A DNA stretch of 17,603 bases, taken from positions 1-17,603 of the forward strand of contig CAJBAP010000422.1 of assembly GCA_903950295.1 (NCBI GenBank). Reading direction: 5' to 3'. The stretch's first letter is position 1. Each line of letters starts with the position of its first letter. The notes under the pieces were generated by a model. That model did not search any database and was not told where the DNA came from. It was given only the letters and a program-made list of their open reading frames with translations. This stretch comes from an uncultured Rhodocyclaceae bacterium (lineage in GTDB: Bacteria > Pseudomonadota > Gammaproteobacteria > Burkholderiales > Rhodocyclaceae). A program made the position numbers and the translations under genes. Below, piece by piece: positions 1-9,202 of this stretch.

Positions 1-72
1 CAGGCTCATGTTGTGGGAACGACGCTCGGTCGCTTGACGGGCGCGCTTGCGCGCTTGGGCGGTATTGGCCAT
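1..72 (-). CDS. rpsT: 30S ribosomal protein S20, N-terminal part (runs off the window)
   Basis: The minus strand from base 72 reads MANTAQARKRARQATERR and continues to the window edge, 24 codons in all. This basic, Arg/Ala-rich start is typical of ribosomal protein S20, a primary 16S rRNA-binding protein of the small subunit. The reading frame is open to the edge and the rest of the gene lies outside. The start is an ATG at 72-70, preceded by a leader of about 30 bases downstream of a near-consensus promoter; the ribosome binding site is weak. The divergent rpsT/murJ arrangement is common in Betaproteobacteria, which supports the call. Only 24 residues are visible, but the match to the family N-terminus is specific. 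Confidence 0.9.
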   Translation of the reverse strand, partial: MANTAQARKRARQATERRSHNMSL

Positions 73-110
73 GAATAAGGATTCCGCTGGGGATCGGTGA
101 AAAGTCCGCA

Positions 111-139
111 ATTATAGGGAGAGTTGCACGCCTTTGCAA
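111..139 (-). promoter_or_regulatory. sigma70-type promoter of rpsT
   Basis: On the minus strand a -35 box TTGCAA (139-134, 4 of 6 consensus bases) is separated by exactly 17 bases from a perfect TATAAT -10 box (116-111). The -10 box lies about 39 bases upstream of the rpsT start codon. This is the best promoter match in the window and fits the high expression expected for a ribosomal protein gene. Confidence 0.75.
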
Positions 140-154
140 GGTACTTTTCCTGTC

Positions 155-182
155 TTCGCACACGGGCCAGAACCGTTACCAT
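155..182 (+). promoter_or_regulatory. possible promoter of murJ giving a leaderless or nearly leaderless mRNA
   Basis: TTCGCA (155-160) and TACCAT (177-182) each match sigma70 consensus at 4 of 6 positions and are 16 bases apart. The -10-like box ends only six bases before the murJ ATG at 189, and no Shine-Dalgarno sequence precedes that ATG. If used, transcription would begin at or next to the start codon. The matches are modest, so this is a suggestion. Confidence 0.35.
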
Positions 183-188
183 CGCGGC

Positions 189-1727
189 ATGAATCTGCTC
201 CGCACGCTCGCCACCGTCAGTGGCCTGACACTTCTCTCACGCGTCCTCGGTTTTGTCCGAGATTTTGTCATTGCACGAACCTTCGGCGCCGGCATGCTGA
301 CCGATGCCTTCTTCGTCGCCTTCCGCTTACCCAACCTGCTGCGTCGATTATTTGCCGAGGGCGCATTCTCTCAGGCTTTCGTTCCCTTGCTGGCGGAATA
401 CCGCAACCAGCGTGGGGAAACGGAGACGAAGGAACTCATCGACCGAGTCGCCACCGCCCTGAGCCTGATCGTGATGCTGGTCGCCGCATTGGGTGTCATC
501 GGCGCACCGCTCCTGATCCATTTAACCGCCCCTGGATTTTCCGCCGATGCAGACAAATTCGCCTTGACGGTAGCACTTACCCGCATCACTTTTCCCTACA
601 TCCTGTTCATGGCCCTGGTGGCCCTGTCAGCAGGAATTCTCAACACCTGGAGTCGCTTCGCGCTGCCCGCCTTCACACCCGTTCTACTCAATCTATCGTT
701 CATCGGCATGGCTTTGTTTGCCGCGCCGTATTTCGACCCACCGATACTCGCACTGGCATGGGCAGTATTCCTGGGCGGCCTGCTGCAACTGGCACTTCAG
801 TTTCCCGCGCTAAAGCGCATCGGCATGCTGCCACGCTTTGATCTCGCCTTGAGCGACCCCGGTGTCCGGCGCGTCCTCAAATTGATGGCGCCGGCCGTAC
901 TGGGTGTTTCGGTGGCACAGATCTCGCTGCTGATCAACACCATCTTCGCGTCCTTCCTCGTTTCAGGGAGCGTGTCGTGGCTTTACTATGCCGACCGACT
1001 CATGGAATTCCCTGCCGGCTTGCTGGGCGCGGCTTTGGGCACCATCCTGCTGCCCAGCCTGGCCAAGGCCCACGCCGGGGACAATCCGCAAGAATTTTCC
1101 GCACTCCTCGACTGGGGCCTGCGCCTGACTTTCATGCTGACACTGCCTGCCGCCATCAGCCTTGCCATACTGGGCGTACCCCTGATTTCCACTCTATTTC
1201 AGCATGGCGCCTTCACCACTCACGATGTCTTGCAAACCCGGCAGGCCTTGGCGGCTTATAGTATTGGCCTGATCGGTCTGATTTTGGTCAAGGTTCTTGC
1301 GCCCGGCTTCTACGCCCGCCAGAACATCAAGACACCGGTGCAGATAGCGCTCATCACGCTCGTCGCCACACAGGCGATGAACCTTGCGTTCATCCGTGAT
1401 TTCAAGCATGCCGGCCTGGCGCTCTCAATCGGCTTGGCGTCCTGCCTGAATGCAGCCCTGCTTTATCGCGGATTGCGGCGGCGCGATGATTACTTGCCGC
1501 TGCCAGGTTGGGGCATATTCCTGTTCAAGTTGGCTCTGGCATTGACGTCGCTCGCCGCCACACTCTGGTTTGGCATGGGCAGGGAAGCCGACTGGCTGGT
1601 CGCACCGGCAGTTGAACGGGGGGTGCGACTGTTCGTTCTGGTAGCGGCAGGGGCTTTCGCCTACTTCGCCACTCTTTGGCTACTGGGCTTTCGTCTGCGC
1701 GACTTCCACCAGCGCAGAGCAAGTTAA
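189..1727 (+). CDS. murJ: lipid II flippase MurJ
   Basis: The 512-residue, strongly hydrophobic protein has the family length and the expected set of about 14 membrane segments. Its N-terminus ([19 protein letters not shown], then [20 protein letters not shown] and [12 protein letters not shown]) is the diagnostic opening of MurJ/MviN in the MOP exporter superfamily. The family flips the undecaprenyl-linked peptidoglycan precursor lipid II across the inner membrane and is normally essential. The gene is transcribed away from rpsT and converges on hppA, with a terminator shared between them. The ATG at 189 aligns with the usual N-terminus, but it has no visible ribosome binding site and sits just after a -10-like box. 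Recognition is firm. Confidence 0.96.
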   Translation: MNLLRTLATVSGLTLLSRVLGFVRDFVIARTFGAGMLTDAFFVAFRLPNLLRRLFAEGAFSQAFVPLLAEYRNQRGETETKELIDRVATALSLIVMLVAALGVIGAPLLIHLTAPGFSADADKFALTVALTRITFPYILFMALVALSAGILNTWSRFALPAFTPVLLNLSFIGMALFAAPYFDPPILALAWAVFLGGLLQLALQFPALKRIGMLPRFDLALSDPGVRRVLKLMAPAVLGVSVAQISLLINTIFASFLVSGSVSWLYYADRLMEFPAGLLGAALGTILLPSLAKAHAGDNPQEFSALLDWGLRLTFMLTLPAAISLAILGVPLISTLFQHGAFTTHDVLQTRQALAAYSIGLIGLILVKVLAPGFYARQNIKTPVQIALITLVATQAMNLAFIRDFKHAGLALSIGLASCLNAALLYRGLRRRDDYLPLPGWGIFLFKLALALTSLAATLWFGMGREADWLVAPAVERGVRLFVLVAAGAFAYFATLWLLGFRLRDFHQRRAS

Positions 1728-1732
1728 AACCG

Positions 1733-1756
1733 CCGTCCCGCTAGCACCGACTTCTG
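1733..1756 (+). repeat. dispersed short repeat, copy 1 (just after the murJ stop)
   Basis: This 24-base sequence starts CCGTCCCG, ends CACCGACTTCTG, and begins five bases after the murJ stop codon. It matches three other places in the window (9270, 13328 and 13932) at 16 invariant columns, always in the same orientation. Copy 1 is the most diverged. It lies upstream of, and separate from, the terminator hairpin. A REP-like element is an inference. Confidence 0.55.
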
Positions 1757-1760
1757 AAAA

Positions 1761-1792
1761 CAAAACGGGCAACCCGCAGGTTGCCCGTTTTG
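1761..1792. terminator. bidirectional intrinsic terminator between murJ and hppA
   Basis: AAAACGGGCAACC (1762-1774) and its exact reverse complement (1779-1791) form a 13-bp perfect stem with a CGCA loop; the flanking C1761/G1792 extends it to 14 bp. Both strands end the stem with a run of T, as needed for intrinsic termination in either direction. The position between two convergent genes fits this role for murJ and for the long minus-strand operon ending in hppA. Confidence 0.88.
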
Positions 1793-1810
1793 CTTACGAC
1801 TACTTGAGAA

Positions 1811-3904
1811 TCAAGCGACCAGCGGCACGATCAGCAGTGCCACGATGTTGATGATCTTGATCAGCGGGTTAACCGCCGGGCCAGCCGTATCTTTGTACGG
1901 ATCGCCCACGGTGTCGCCGGTCACGGCCGCTTTGTGCGTGTCGGAACCCTTGCCGCCGTAGTTGCCTTCTTCGATGTACTTCTTGGCGTTATCCCAAGCA
2001 CCGCCACCGGTCGTCATCGAAATGGCGACAAACAGGCCAGTCACGATAGTGCCCATCAGCACGCCACCGAGCGCACGAACGCCTGCTCCGACGCCATCCA
2101 CTGGAGGCATGAGGAAATTCATGCCAACGGCGACGACGACCGGCACCAGCACCGGCAACAACGAGGGGATCATCATTTCCTTGATCGCGGCCTTGGTCAG
2201 CATGTCGACGCAGGTGCCGTACTCCGGCTTGGCTGTGCCTTCCATGATGCCCTTGATCTCGCGGAACTGACGGCGCACTTCGACCACGATGGAACTAGCC
2301 GCACGACCCACTGCTTCCATGCCCATGGCAGCGAAGAGGTAAGGCACCATGCCGCCGATGAACAGGCCGATGATGACAGCCGGATCGGACAGGTCGAACA
2401 GGAACTTGACACCCGGCTTGAAGGCTTCCAGCCCGTGCGTGAAGTCGGCAAACAGCACCAATGCGGCCAGACCGGCGGAACCGATGGCATAACCTTTGGT
2501 CACCGCCTTGGTGGTGTTACCCACGGCATCGAGCGGATCGGTGATGTCACGGATTTCCTTGGGCAACTCGGCCATTTCGGCGATACCACCGGCGTTGTCG
2601 GTGATCGGGCCATAAGCGTCGAGAGCCACGATGATGCCCGCCATGGAGAGCATGGAAGTCGCAGCAATCGCGATGCCATACAGGCCACCCAGCAGATAGG
2701 CAGACCAGATCGAGGCACACACGGCCAGCACCGGCAGTGCGGTCGAGCGCATCGACACACCAATACCAGCGATGACGTTGGTGCCATGACCGGTGGTCGA
2801 GGCTTGTGCGATGTGCCGCACGGGAGCGTATTCCGTCGCCGTGTAGTACTCGGTGATCATCACCAGTAGACCGGTAAGTATCAGACCGACGACAGATGCG
2901 CCATACAACCGCATGTGGCTACCACCGGAAATACCCATGATGCTATCGAGTATGTGGTCGTCGATGAAGGCCGCCGTGATTGGGTAGAAGGCGATCAGCG
3001 CCAGCACACCCGCAGCGATCAGGCCCTTGTACAGCGCGGTCATGATCTTCTGGCCGGGAGAGTGCTTGACGAAAAATACGCCGATGATTGAGGCGATGAT
3101 CGAGAAGCCACCCAGCACCAGCGGATAGGTCACCGCCTGTTCGGCGAAGCCCTTGAACAGCAGCGCGCCGAGCAGCATCGTAGCGATCATGGTCACGGCG
3201 TAGGTCTCGAACAAGTCGGCGGCCATGCCGGCACAGTCGCCGACGTTGTCACCCACGTTGTCGGCAATCACAGCCGGGTTGCGCGGGTCGTCTTCGGGAA
3301 TACCGGCTTCAACCTTGCCAACCAGGTCGGCGCCGACGTCAGCACCTTTGGTGAAGATGCCGCCGCCCAGACGGGCGAAGATGGAGATCAGTGAAGAGCC
3401 GAAACCCAGACCGACCAATGGGTGCAGGATGTGATCCATGCTAACGTCGCCCATTGTGGCCTTGAGGTAAGCGAAATAGCCCGCCACACCCAGAAGACCG
3501 AGGCCGACCACCAGCATGCCAGTAATAGCGCCGCCCTTGAACGCAACATTAAGGGCTGCATCCAGGCCAGAACGCGCCGCTTCTGCGGTACGGACGTTGG
3601 CGCGCACGGAAACGTTCATGCCAATGAATCCGGCCAGACCCGAAAGAACCGCGCCAATCACGAAGCCAATGGCCGTGTTCAGTCCCAGCGTAGCGAAAAT
3701 CGCAATTGTCAGCACGAGACCCACCCAACTGATGGTTGTGTACTGACGCTTGAGATAAGCCTGAGCACCCTCTTGGACCGCAGCAGAAATTTCCCGCATA
3801 CGGTCGTTGCCTGTCGGCTGCGACATGATCCAGTTAGCCGTGATCCAGCCGTAGCCAATTGCCACGACAGAACAAACCAACGCAAATATCAAACCTGATG
3901 ACAT
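1811..3904 (-). CDS. hppA: K+-independent membrane-bound proton-pumping pyrophosphatase
   Basis: The 697-residue polytopic protein couples PPi hydrolysis (or synthesis) to proton transport across the inner membrane. Family signatures are present: [11 protein letters not shown] at residues 189-199 and [19 protein letters not shown] at 215-233, which supply the Mg-PPi-binding Asp and Lys residues. [10 protein letters not shown] has Lys466 and Thr469 at the positions known to separate K+-independent pumps (Lys, Thr) from K+-dependent ones (Ala, Ala). Length and the roughly 16 membrane segments are normal. The ATG at 3904-3902 has a strong AGGGGG ribosome binding site. It lies 90 bases downstream of pfp on the same strand, so both genes probably serve PPi metabolism, and it is the last gene before a strong terminator. 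Proton rather than sodium transport is inferred from the K+-independent subtype. Confidence 0.96.
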   Translation of the reverse strand: MSSGLIFALVCSVVAIGYGWITANWIMSQPTGNDRMREISAAVQEGAQAYLKRQYTTISWVGLVLTIAIFATLGLNTAIGFVIGAVLSGLAGFIGMNVSVRANVRTAEAARSGLDAALNVAFKGGAITGMLVVGLGLLGVAGYFAYLKATMGDVSMDHILHPLVGLGFGSSLISIFARLGGGIFTKGADVGADLVGKVEAGIPEDDPRNPAVIADNVGDNVGDCAGMAADLFETYAVTMIATMLLGALLFKGFAEQAVTYPLVLGGFSIIASIIGVFFVKHSPGQKIMTALYKGLIAAGVLALIAFYPITAAFIDDHILDSIMGISGGSHMRLYGASVVGLILTGLLVMITEYYTATEYAPVRHIAQASTTGHGTNVIAGIGVSMRSTALPVLAVCASIWSAYLLGGLYGIAIAATSMLSMAGIIVALDAYGPITDNAGGIAEMAELPKEIRDITDPLDAVGNTTKAVTKGYAIGSAGLAALVLFADFTHGLEAFKPGVKFLFDLSDPAVIIGLFIGGMVPYLFAAMGMEAVGRAASSIVVEVRRQFREIKGIMEGTAKPEYGTCVDMLTKAAIKEMMIPSLLPVLVPVVVAVGMNFLMPPVDGVGAGVRALGGVLMGTIVTGLFVAISMTTGGGAWDNAKKYIEEGNYGGKGSDTHKAAVTGDTVGDPYKDTAGPAVNPLIKIINIVALLIVPLVA

Positions 3905-3953
3905 ACCGCCCCCTTTTCAAAAAAGTTACAGATTGCCTTGCGAACTACTACTT

Positions 3954-3982
3954 GGCCCGACCGACAGATTGCCGACCGGGCC
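3954..3982 (-). other. intercistronic hairpin between pfp and hppA
   Basis: The minus-strand RNA can form a 13-bp stem with a 3-base loop just after the pfp stop. Three of the pairs are G-U on the minus strand but would be A-C mismatches on the plus strand, so the structure suits the pfp-hppA transcript. No T-run follows, so it is more likely an mRNA stability or partial attenuation element than a full terminator. Confidence 0.45.
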
Positions 3983-3994
3983 GTTGAAAAAAAA

Positions 3995-5263
3995 TTACAG
4001 CTTGAACGCCGGCAACTTCTTCGCCACGGCAACGTTCTTCAGTGTCACATACTTGGGCAGGCCGTCAAGACCATAAGGCGGATAATCTTCACCCCTCATC
4101 AACGGAGCCAGGTATTCACGGCACTTGTCGGTGATGCCAAAGCCATCTTTGGTGATGAAGTTTTTCGGCATCATCTTCTCGACGTTGGCGACCTTGGACA
4201 ACGGTGCCATGCCGATTTTCCACTTGTAAGGCTTGTTTGAAATACGATCCACCGTCGGCATCACCGAATTATGGCCCTTGATGGCAAACTCGACTGCCGC
4301 CTTGCCCATGGCATAGGCTTGGTCAACGTCGCTCTTGGAGGCGATATGGCGAGCAGCACGCTGCATATAATCGGCGACACCCCAGTGGAACTTGTAGCCG
4401 AAGGCATCCTTGATCATGTTGGCGACCACGGGTGCAGCGCCGCCCAGCTGGGCATGGCCGAAAGCATCGCGCGTACCCTGCTCGGCGAGGAACTTGCCAT
4501 CCGGATGGTGGCACCCCTCCGAGACAACGACGGTGCAATAACCGAATTTCTTGACCAAACTCTGAACCTTGGCGAGGAACTTCTTTTGATCGAATACGAC
4601 TTCAGGGAACAGCACGATGATGGGCAGTTCAGTGCCCTCGGTCGACGCCATCGCACCTGCTGCGGCAATCCAACCGGCGTGACGACCCATCACTTCGAGG
4701 ACGAACACCTTGGTCGAGGTCGCGCACATTGAACGCACATCGAAAGTCGCCTCGAGCGTCGATACGGCAATGTACTTGGCGACAGAACCAAAACCCGGAC
4801 AGTTGTCAGTAATCGGCAGATCATTGTCAACCGTCTTCGGCACGTGGATCGCCTGGAGCGGATAGCCCATGGCCTTGCCGAGTTGCGACACCTTCAGGCA
4901 GGTATCGGCAGAATCGCCGCCGCCGTTGTAAAAGAAATAGCCAATGTTGTGCGCCTTGAACACTTCGATCAGGCGATCGTATTCGCGTTTGTTGGCTTCC
5001 AGACTCTTCATCTTGTAGCGGCAGGAACCGAAACCACCTGATGGTGTATGACGCAGCGCGGCAACTGCAGTCGTGGATTCCTTGGTGGTATCAATCAGGT
5101 CTTCGGTCAATGCACCGATGATGCCATTACGACCTGCATAGACCTTGCCGATCTGGTCCTTGTGCTTGCGTGCCGTTTCGATGACACCACAGGCGGAAGC
5201 ATTGATAACGGCGGTAACGCCGCCGGATTGCGCATAGAACGCGTTCATTTTCTTGGCTGCCAT
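3995..5263 (-). CDS. pfp: pyrophosphate-dependent 6-phosphofructokinase
   Basis: The 422-residue cytoplasmic enzyme interconverts fructose 6-phosphate and fructose 1,6-bisphosphate using PPi/Pi in place of ATP/ADP, and is reversible. The PFK fold is shown by the N-terminal AQSGGVTAVINAS, catalytic PKTVDNDLP (142-150) and EVMGRHAGW (190-198). Two donor-site residues point to PPi: Asp117 in GGGDS (ATP enzymes have Gly, as in GGDGS) and Lys143 in PKTVDND (ATP enzymes have PGTIDND). The residue before Asp117 is Gly where most relatives have Asp, Glu or Asn. The ATG at 5263-5261 has an AAGGGGA ribosome binding site. It lies 19 bases after adk and upstream of hppA. A comparable pfp with a proton-pyrophosphatase gene is known in Methylococcus. 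Confidence 0.93.
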   Translation of the reverse strand: MAAKKMNAFYAQSGGVTAVINASACGVIETARKHKDQIGKVYAGRNGIIGALTEDLIDTTKESTTAVAALRHTPSGGFGSCRYKMKSLEANKREYDRLIEVFKAHNIGYFFYNGGGDSADTCLKVSQLGKAMGYPLQAIHVPKTVDNDLPITDNCPGFGSVAKYIAVSTLEATFDVRSMCATSTKVFVLEVMGRHAGWIAAAGAMASTEGTELPIIVLFPEVVFDQKKFLAKVQSLVKKFGYCTVVVSEGCHHPDGKFLAEQGTRDAFGHAQLGGAAPVVANMIKDAFGYKFHWGVADYMQRAARHIASKSDVDQAYAMGKAAVEFAIKGHNSVMPTVDRISNKPYKWKIGMAPLSKVANVEKMMPKNFITKDGFGITDKCREYLAPLMRGEDYPPYGLDGLPKYVTLKNVAVAKKLPAFKL

Positions 5264-5282
5264 TAAGCTATTCCCCTTTGCT

Positions 5283-6040
<758 letters not shown>

Positions 6041-6805
6041 TTAGTGCAGTGCACCAAACATGGATTGCACACGCACCAAGTCCTCCGGCGTATCGACCCC
6101 AGGCATAGGCGGATGACCGCAATCGATGACATGAATGTGAAAGCCGTGCCAAAGCGCGCGGAGCTGCTCCAGAGCCTCCCATTGTTCGAGCGGCGCTGGC
6201 GCAAGCAGGCCATAGCGCTGCAAAAAGCTGACACGATAAGCATACAGGCCGATATGCCGACGAACCACGAAATCGGCCGGGAAACTGTCGTGCTGCACCG
6301 CAAAGCCATCGCGATGCCAAGGAATAGGCGCGCGCGAAAAATACAAGGCACGTCCGCTGGCTGCAGTCACCACCTTGACGGCATTCGGATCCATGAATTC
6401 GGCCATGGTGTTAATCGGGTGCGAGGCCGTGGCAATGGCCGCTTCGCGTTCAGTAGCCAACGCCCGCGCCACCTCCGCCACCAGCGCCGGCTCTATCAAA
6501 GGCTCGTCGCCCTGCACATTCACAACGATATCAGCTTCGTTCCAGCCAAATTGCCGTGCCACCTCGGCAATGCGATCCGTGCCACTCGGATGATCAGCAC
6601 GCGTCAATGTCACAGCATGACCATGGGCGGCAACTGCGTCACGTACCCGCGCATCATCAGTGGCGACGACCACCTCGCTGGCGCCGCTTTTTTGCGCCGC
6701 CTCGACCACGCGCACCACCATCGGCTTCCCGGCAATGTCGGCCAAGGGCTTGCCCGGCAGTCGCGTCGAAGCGTAACGCGCCGGGATGACGACGCGAAAA
6801 TCCAC
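6041..6805 (-). CDS. kdsB: 3-deoxy-manno-octulosonate cytidylyltransferase (CMP-KDO synthetase)
   Basis: The enzyme activates KDO with CTP for lipopolysaccharide inner-core assembly in the cytoplasm. Motifs are those of Kds[18 protein letters not shown] at the N-terminus, [31 protein letters not shown], and a C-terminal [12 protein letters not shown]. The GTG start at 6805 gives 254 residues, the usual family length, with the first strand beginning at once. An alternative TTG start at 6877 would overlap the stop of the upstream gene as TTGA, has GGAAG ahead of it, and would add 24 unmatched residues. The GTG start lacks a clear ribosome binding site, so the start is uncertain. With the GTG start, a 68-base leader containing a small ACCCGC-GTGA-GCGGGT hairpin (6829-6844) precedes the gene. 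It lies in the lpxK-kdsB envelope block. Confidence 0.93.
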   Translation of the reverse strand: MDFRVVIPARYASTRLPGKPLADIAGKPMVVRVVEAAQKSGASEVVVATDDARVRDAVAAHGHAVTLTRADHPSGTDRIAEVARQFGWNEADIVVNVQGDEPLIEPALVAEVARALATEREAAIATASHPINTMAEFMDPNAVKVVTAASGRALYFSRAPIPWHRDGFAVQHDSFPADFVVRRHIGLYAYRVSFLQRYGLLAPAPLEQWEALEQLRALWHGFHIHVIDCGHPPMPGVDTPEDLVRVQSMFGALH

Positions 6806-6873
6806 CTTAATTTTAGTTTCGGCATCACACCCGCTCACGCGGGTATTAGCCTGCTCTGAAAATTTCGCGGCGC

Positions 6874-7050
6874 TCAATTTTCTTCCGGGCCGAGTTGACG
6901 CGCTTCGTCTTCCAGCATCACCGGAATGTCATCCTTGATCGGATAGGCAAGCCGACAGGCCTTGCAGACCAGTTCGGCCTGGGGCTTGCGGTAATCGAGC
7001 GGGCCTTTGCACAACGGGCAAACGAGGATTTCAAGCAGGCGGGGGTCCAT
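6874..7050 (-). CDS. Trm112-family zinc-ribbon protein
   Basis: This 58-residue protein begins [18 protein letters not shown] and has a second cysteine pair in [20 protein letters not shown]. Cys11, Cys14, Cys29 and Cys32 form a zinc-ribbon pattern typical of the bacterial Trm112-like (UPF0434, YcaR) family. The family is found between lpxK and kdsB in many proteobacteria, exactly as here. Eukaryotic Trm112 activates several methyltransferases; the role of the short bacterial form is not established. Its ATG at 7050-7048 lies inside the 3' end of lpxK (20-base overlap), which suggests translational coupling. Confidence 0.9.
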   Translation of the reverse strand: MDPRLLEILVCPLCKGPLDYRKPQAELVCKACRLAYPIKDDIPVMLEDEARQLGPEEN

Positions 7051-8020
7051 CGATTTTCTCCAGGATAAAACGTGCGAGATCGGGTTCGATACGCGCCTCG
7101 ACGGGTAACACCCAGATCGGCAACGCGGTGAGGCCGGCGCATTTTAGCGCGTCCTTTTCTGTCATCAGAATTGCATCGCCAACAAAATCAAGGTCGGTGC
7201 TAACGTAATGATGGTGATCGGGGAAGCCGTGAGCCGCAAAGAACAGCCCCATGGCCGCAAGGTGATCGAAAAAACGCTGCGGTTCGCCAATGCCGGCGAC
7301 GGCATGCAGTTTGAGGCCAGCCAGATCACTGGCGACACAGGTCTCGCCCGAACTCTGCAGCCGGTAAAAACGGTCACCGGCCAGAAGCATGTCGAACGTC
7401 GGCAATTCCTTGACTGGTGCTGTTTCAGCACCGTTAAGCACCAGCGCATCAACATCCCTTAAACGCGTCACCGGTTCACGCAAGGGGCCCGCCGGCAAAG
7501 GCCAACCATTCATCAGGCCGCGTCGGTCGATCACGGCGATCTCCACGTCACGATAAAGCCGGTAGTGCTGCAAGCCATCGTCGCAGAGAATCAGGTCGCA
7601 CTCAGGATATGCGGCCAGCAAGGCACGCGCCGCCGCCGCACGATCGCTACCGACGAAAACCGGGCAGCCCGAGCGATGGGCGAGCAACAGAGGCTCATCA
7701 CCAACGGTCTCAACTGCCGTCCCGCCAGGACCGATTTTTACTTCCAGAACACCTGTCGTTTCGCGCCCGTAGCCACGACTGACAATACCGGGCTTATGGC
7801 GGGTCAGAGACAGTCGTTGTGCCAAATACAGTGTCAAAGGTGTCTTGCCGGCACCGCCAGCGATGAGATTGCCAACCACCACGACCGGCACTGGCAAACG
7901 CTCTGACTTTGCCCAACCCATTCGATAGACGAAGCGCCTCAATGCAGTGAGGGCAAAGAAGGCAAAGCCGAGCGGCAACAGAGCCCACGCCAGCACACCC
8001 CGGCCGCACCAGACGCCCAT
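7031..8020 (-). CDS. lpxK: tetraacyldisaccharide 4'-kinase
   Basis: LpxK phosphorylates the 4' position of the lipid A disaccharide at the inner membrane, making lipid IVA. The ATG at 8020 gives 329 residues, the normal length. An N-terminal hydrophobic helix (about residues 9-28) is followed by the Walker A region [13 protein letters not shown] (50-62) and later [20 protein letters not shown] and LPAGPLREP, all characteristic of the family. The frame is open further upstream into exbD, but those codons encode no LpxK-like sequence. The gene starts eight bases after the exbD stop and overlaps the Trm112-like gene by 20 bases, consistent with one transcript for outer-membrane biogenesis. Confidence 0.95.
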   Translation of the reverse strand: MGVWCGRGVLAWALLPLGFAFFALTALRRFVYRMGWAKSERLPVPVVVVGNLIAGGAGKTPLTLYLAQRLSLTRHKPGIVSRGYGRETTGVLEVKIGPGGTAVETVGDEPLLLAHRSGCPVFVGSDRAAAARALLAAYPECDLILCDDGLQHYRLYRDVEIAVIDRRGLMNGWPLPAGPLREPVTRLRDVDALVLNGAETAPVKELPTFDMLLAGDRFYRLQSSGETCVASDLAGLKLHAVAGIGEPQRFFDHLAAMGLFFAAHGFPDHHHYVSTDLDFVGDAILMTEKDALKCAGLTALPIWVLPVEARIEPDLARFILEKIDGPPPA

Positions 8021-8027
8021 CAAACCA

Positions 8028-8444
8028 TCAAGGCTGCTTTTGCTGGGTGGCAAATGAAATATGAGAGACACCGGCGTTGCGCGCCGCCTGCATGACATCG
8101 ATAACGTTCTGGTGCGCTGCCTTGGCGTCAGCATTGATGATGACCACCGGCTCCTGCGCACCTTCCGCTGCACGCCGCAGGATCACGCCGATCGCTTCGA
8201 CCCCGCCCGTCACCGGTGATTTGTTGACCAGTACGCTTCCCGTAGCAGTGACGACAACTTCGATCTCATTGGGTTTGTCCTGCTGGGCCTGGGAATCGGC
8301 GGTCGGCAGATTGATCTCGAGACCGGCGAACTTGGAGTAGGTCGTCGTGATCATGAGGAAGATCAGGATTACCAGCAGCACGTCGATCATCGGGATCAGA
8401 TTGATCTCCGGTTCCTCGCGCTGGCGGCCACGCTGAAAATTCAC
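8028..8444 (-). CDS. exbD: ExbD/TolR-family biopolymer transport protein
   Basis: The 138-residue protein has a short cytoplasmic N-terminus, one membrane helix (about 17-36, LIPMIDVLLVILIFLMIT) and a periplasmic domain. Asp21 in the helix is the conserved proton-pathway aspartate of ExbD/TolR. With ExbB it forms the proton-driven motor that energises TonB- or Tol-type systems. Its ATG overlaps the exbB stop as ATGA, indicating translational coupling. No tonB or tol gene is visible in the window, so the partner is unknown. In this neighbourhood the pair is commonly placed next to lpxK in Betaproteobacteria. Confidence 0.92.
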   Translation of the reverse strand: MNFQRGRQREEPEINLIPMIDVLLVILIFLMITTTYSKFAGLEINLPTADSQAQQDKPNEIEVVVTATGSVLVNKSPVTGGVEAIGVILRRAAEGAQEPVVIINADAKAAHQNVIDVMQAARNAGVSHISFATQQKQP

Positions 8445-9046
8445 TTGCGCTCTCCGTGCAATTGCTCAACGAGTTTCAGCGCCTGCTGCTCCATCTCGAT
8501 GATGAAACTATCGACCAGCGCACGGAAGTGCCGATAGGCAATCATGGCCGGGATGGCGATGATGAGGCCAAAACCCGTGTTGTAAAGGGCCACGGAGATA
8601 CCGTGCGCCAACTGCTGCGGATTATTGCCGGAACCCGTGGCGGAACCGAAGATTTCGATCATGCCGACGACGGTACCGAACAGGCCCATCAAAGGGCTGA
8701 TCGAGGCGATAGTGCCCAACGTGGTAAGAAAACGCTCCAGTTCATGCGCGACTCCACGTCCAGCCTCCTCGACGGCCTCCTTCATTACCTCGCGGGAACT
8801 TTTGTCGTTCTTGATGCCTGCCGCCAGCACGCGACCAAGCGGCGAGTGGGCGTCCAGTCGCTTGAGCAACTCTTCCGTGAGACCCGTGCGGCGATATTCG
8901 GCAATCGCACTTTGCAGCAAGCCAGGCGGAACGATCCTGATACGGCGCAAGGCGGCGCCGCGTTCAATGATGAGGGCGACGGCAATAACCGACGCCACAA
9001 GCAAAAACCAGATTGGCCAGCCGGCGGCCTGAATGATCGAAAACAC
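8441..9046 (-). CDS. exbB: ExbB/TolQ/MotA-family proton channel protein
   Basis: The 201-residue inner-membrane protein has an N-terminal helix (QAAGWPIWFLLVASVIAVAL) and two later helices bounded by LGTIASISPLMGLFGTVVGM and a GFGLIIAIPAMIAYRHF segment, the conserved TolQ/ExbB core. I chose the GTG start at 9046-9044 because GGAGGA lies seven bases upstream and the first helix then begins at the usual distance. An in-frame start at 9124 would add residues unlike the family. It is the first visible gene of the minus-strand operon and overlaps exbD by four bases. Confidence 0.92.
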   Translation of the reverse strand: MFSIIQAAGWPIWFLLVASVIAVALIIERGAALRRIRIVPPGLLQSAIAEYRRTGLTEELLKRLDAHSPLGRVLAAGIKNDKSSREVMKEAVEEAGRGVAHELERFLTTLGTIASISPLMGLFGTVVGMIEIFGSATGSGNNPQQLAHGISVALYNTGFGLIIAIPAMIAYRHFRALVDSFIIEMEQQALKLVEQLHGERK

Positions 9047-9202
9047 GTAAAGTCCTCCGGGGCGGTACAGACAGAGCCCGCACTTTACTACGAACCGGCA
9101 CTCTACATTCGCCAATGGCAACATGGAAATACGGCTGTTTTCCGCCCTCTTGTCGTGGCTTGAAACAAGCTGCCGGATGAAAGCCGGCGACTACAATGCC
9201 GC
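9047..9202. promoter_or_regulatory. divergent intergenic region between exbB and the J-domain gene
   Basis: These 156 bases must carry the start signals for the exbB operon and for the plus-strand J-domain gene. On the plus strand TACAAT (9192-9197) ends five bases before the ATG at 9203, again implying a leaderless message; its -35 match is poor. On the minus strand there is a good exbB ribosome binding site but no convincing promoter pair. Confidence 0.4.

Noticed and set aside
134..841. A 235-codon open frame overlapping the start of murJ
   Set aside because: It is an out-of-frame reading of murJ, with Arg/Pro/His-rich translation and no motif; the murJ frame is unmistakable.
1934..2869. 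A 311-codon open frame on the plus strand opposite hppA
   Set aside because: The translation is low-complexity His/Asp/Gly/Arg-rich, as expected from reading hppA codons backwards, and has no ribosome binding site or recognisable domain.
3954..3982. Hairpin after pfp as an intrinsic terminator
   Set aside because: No T-run follows on the minus strand, and hppA immediately downstream appears to belong to the same transcript; kept only as an intercistronic hairpin.
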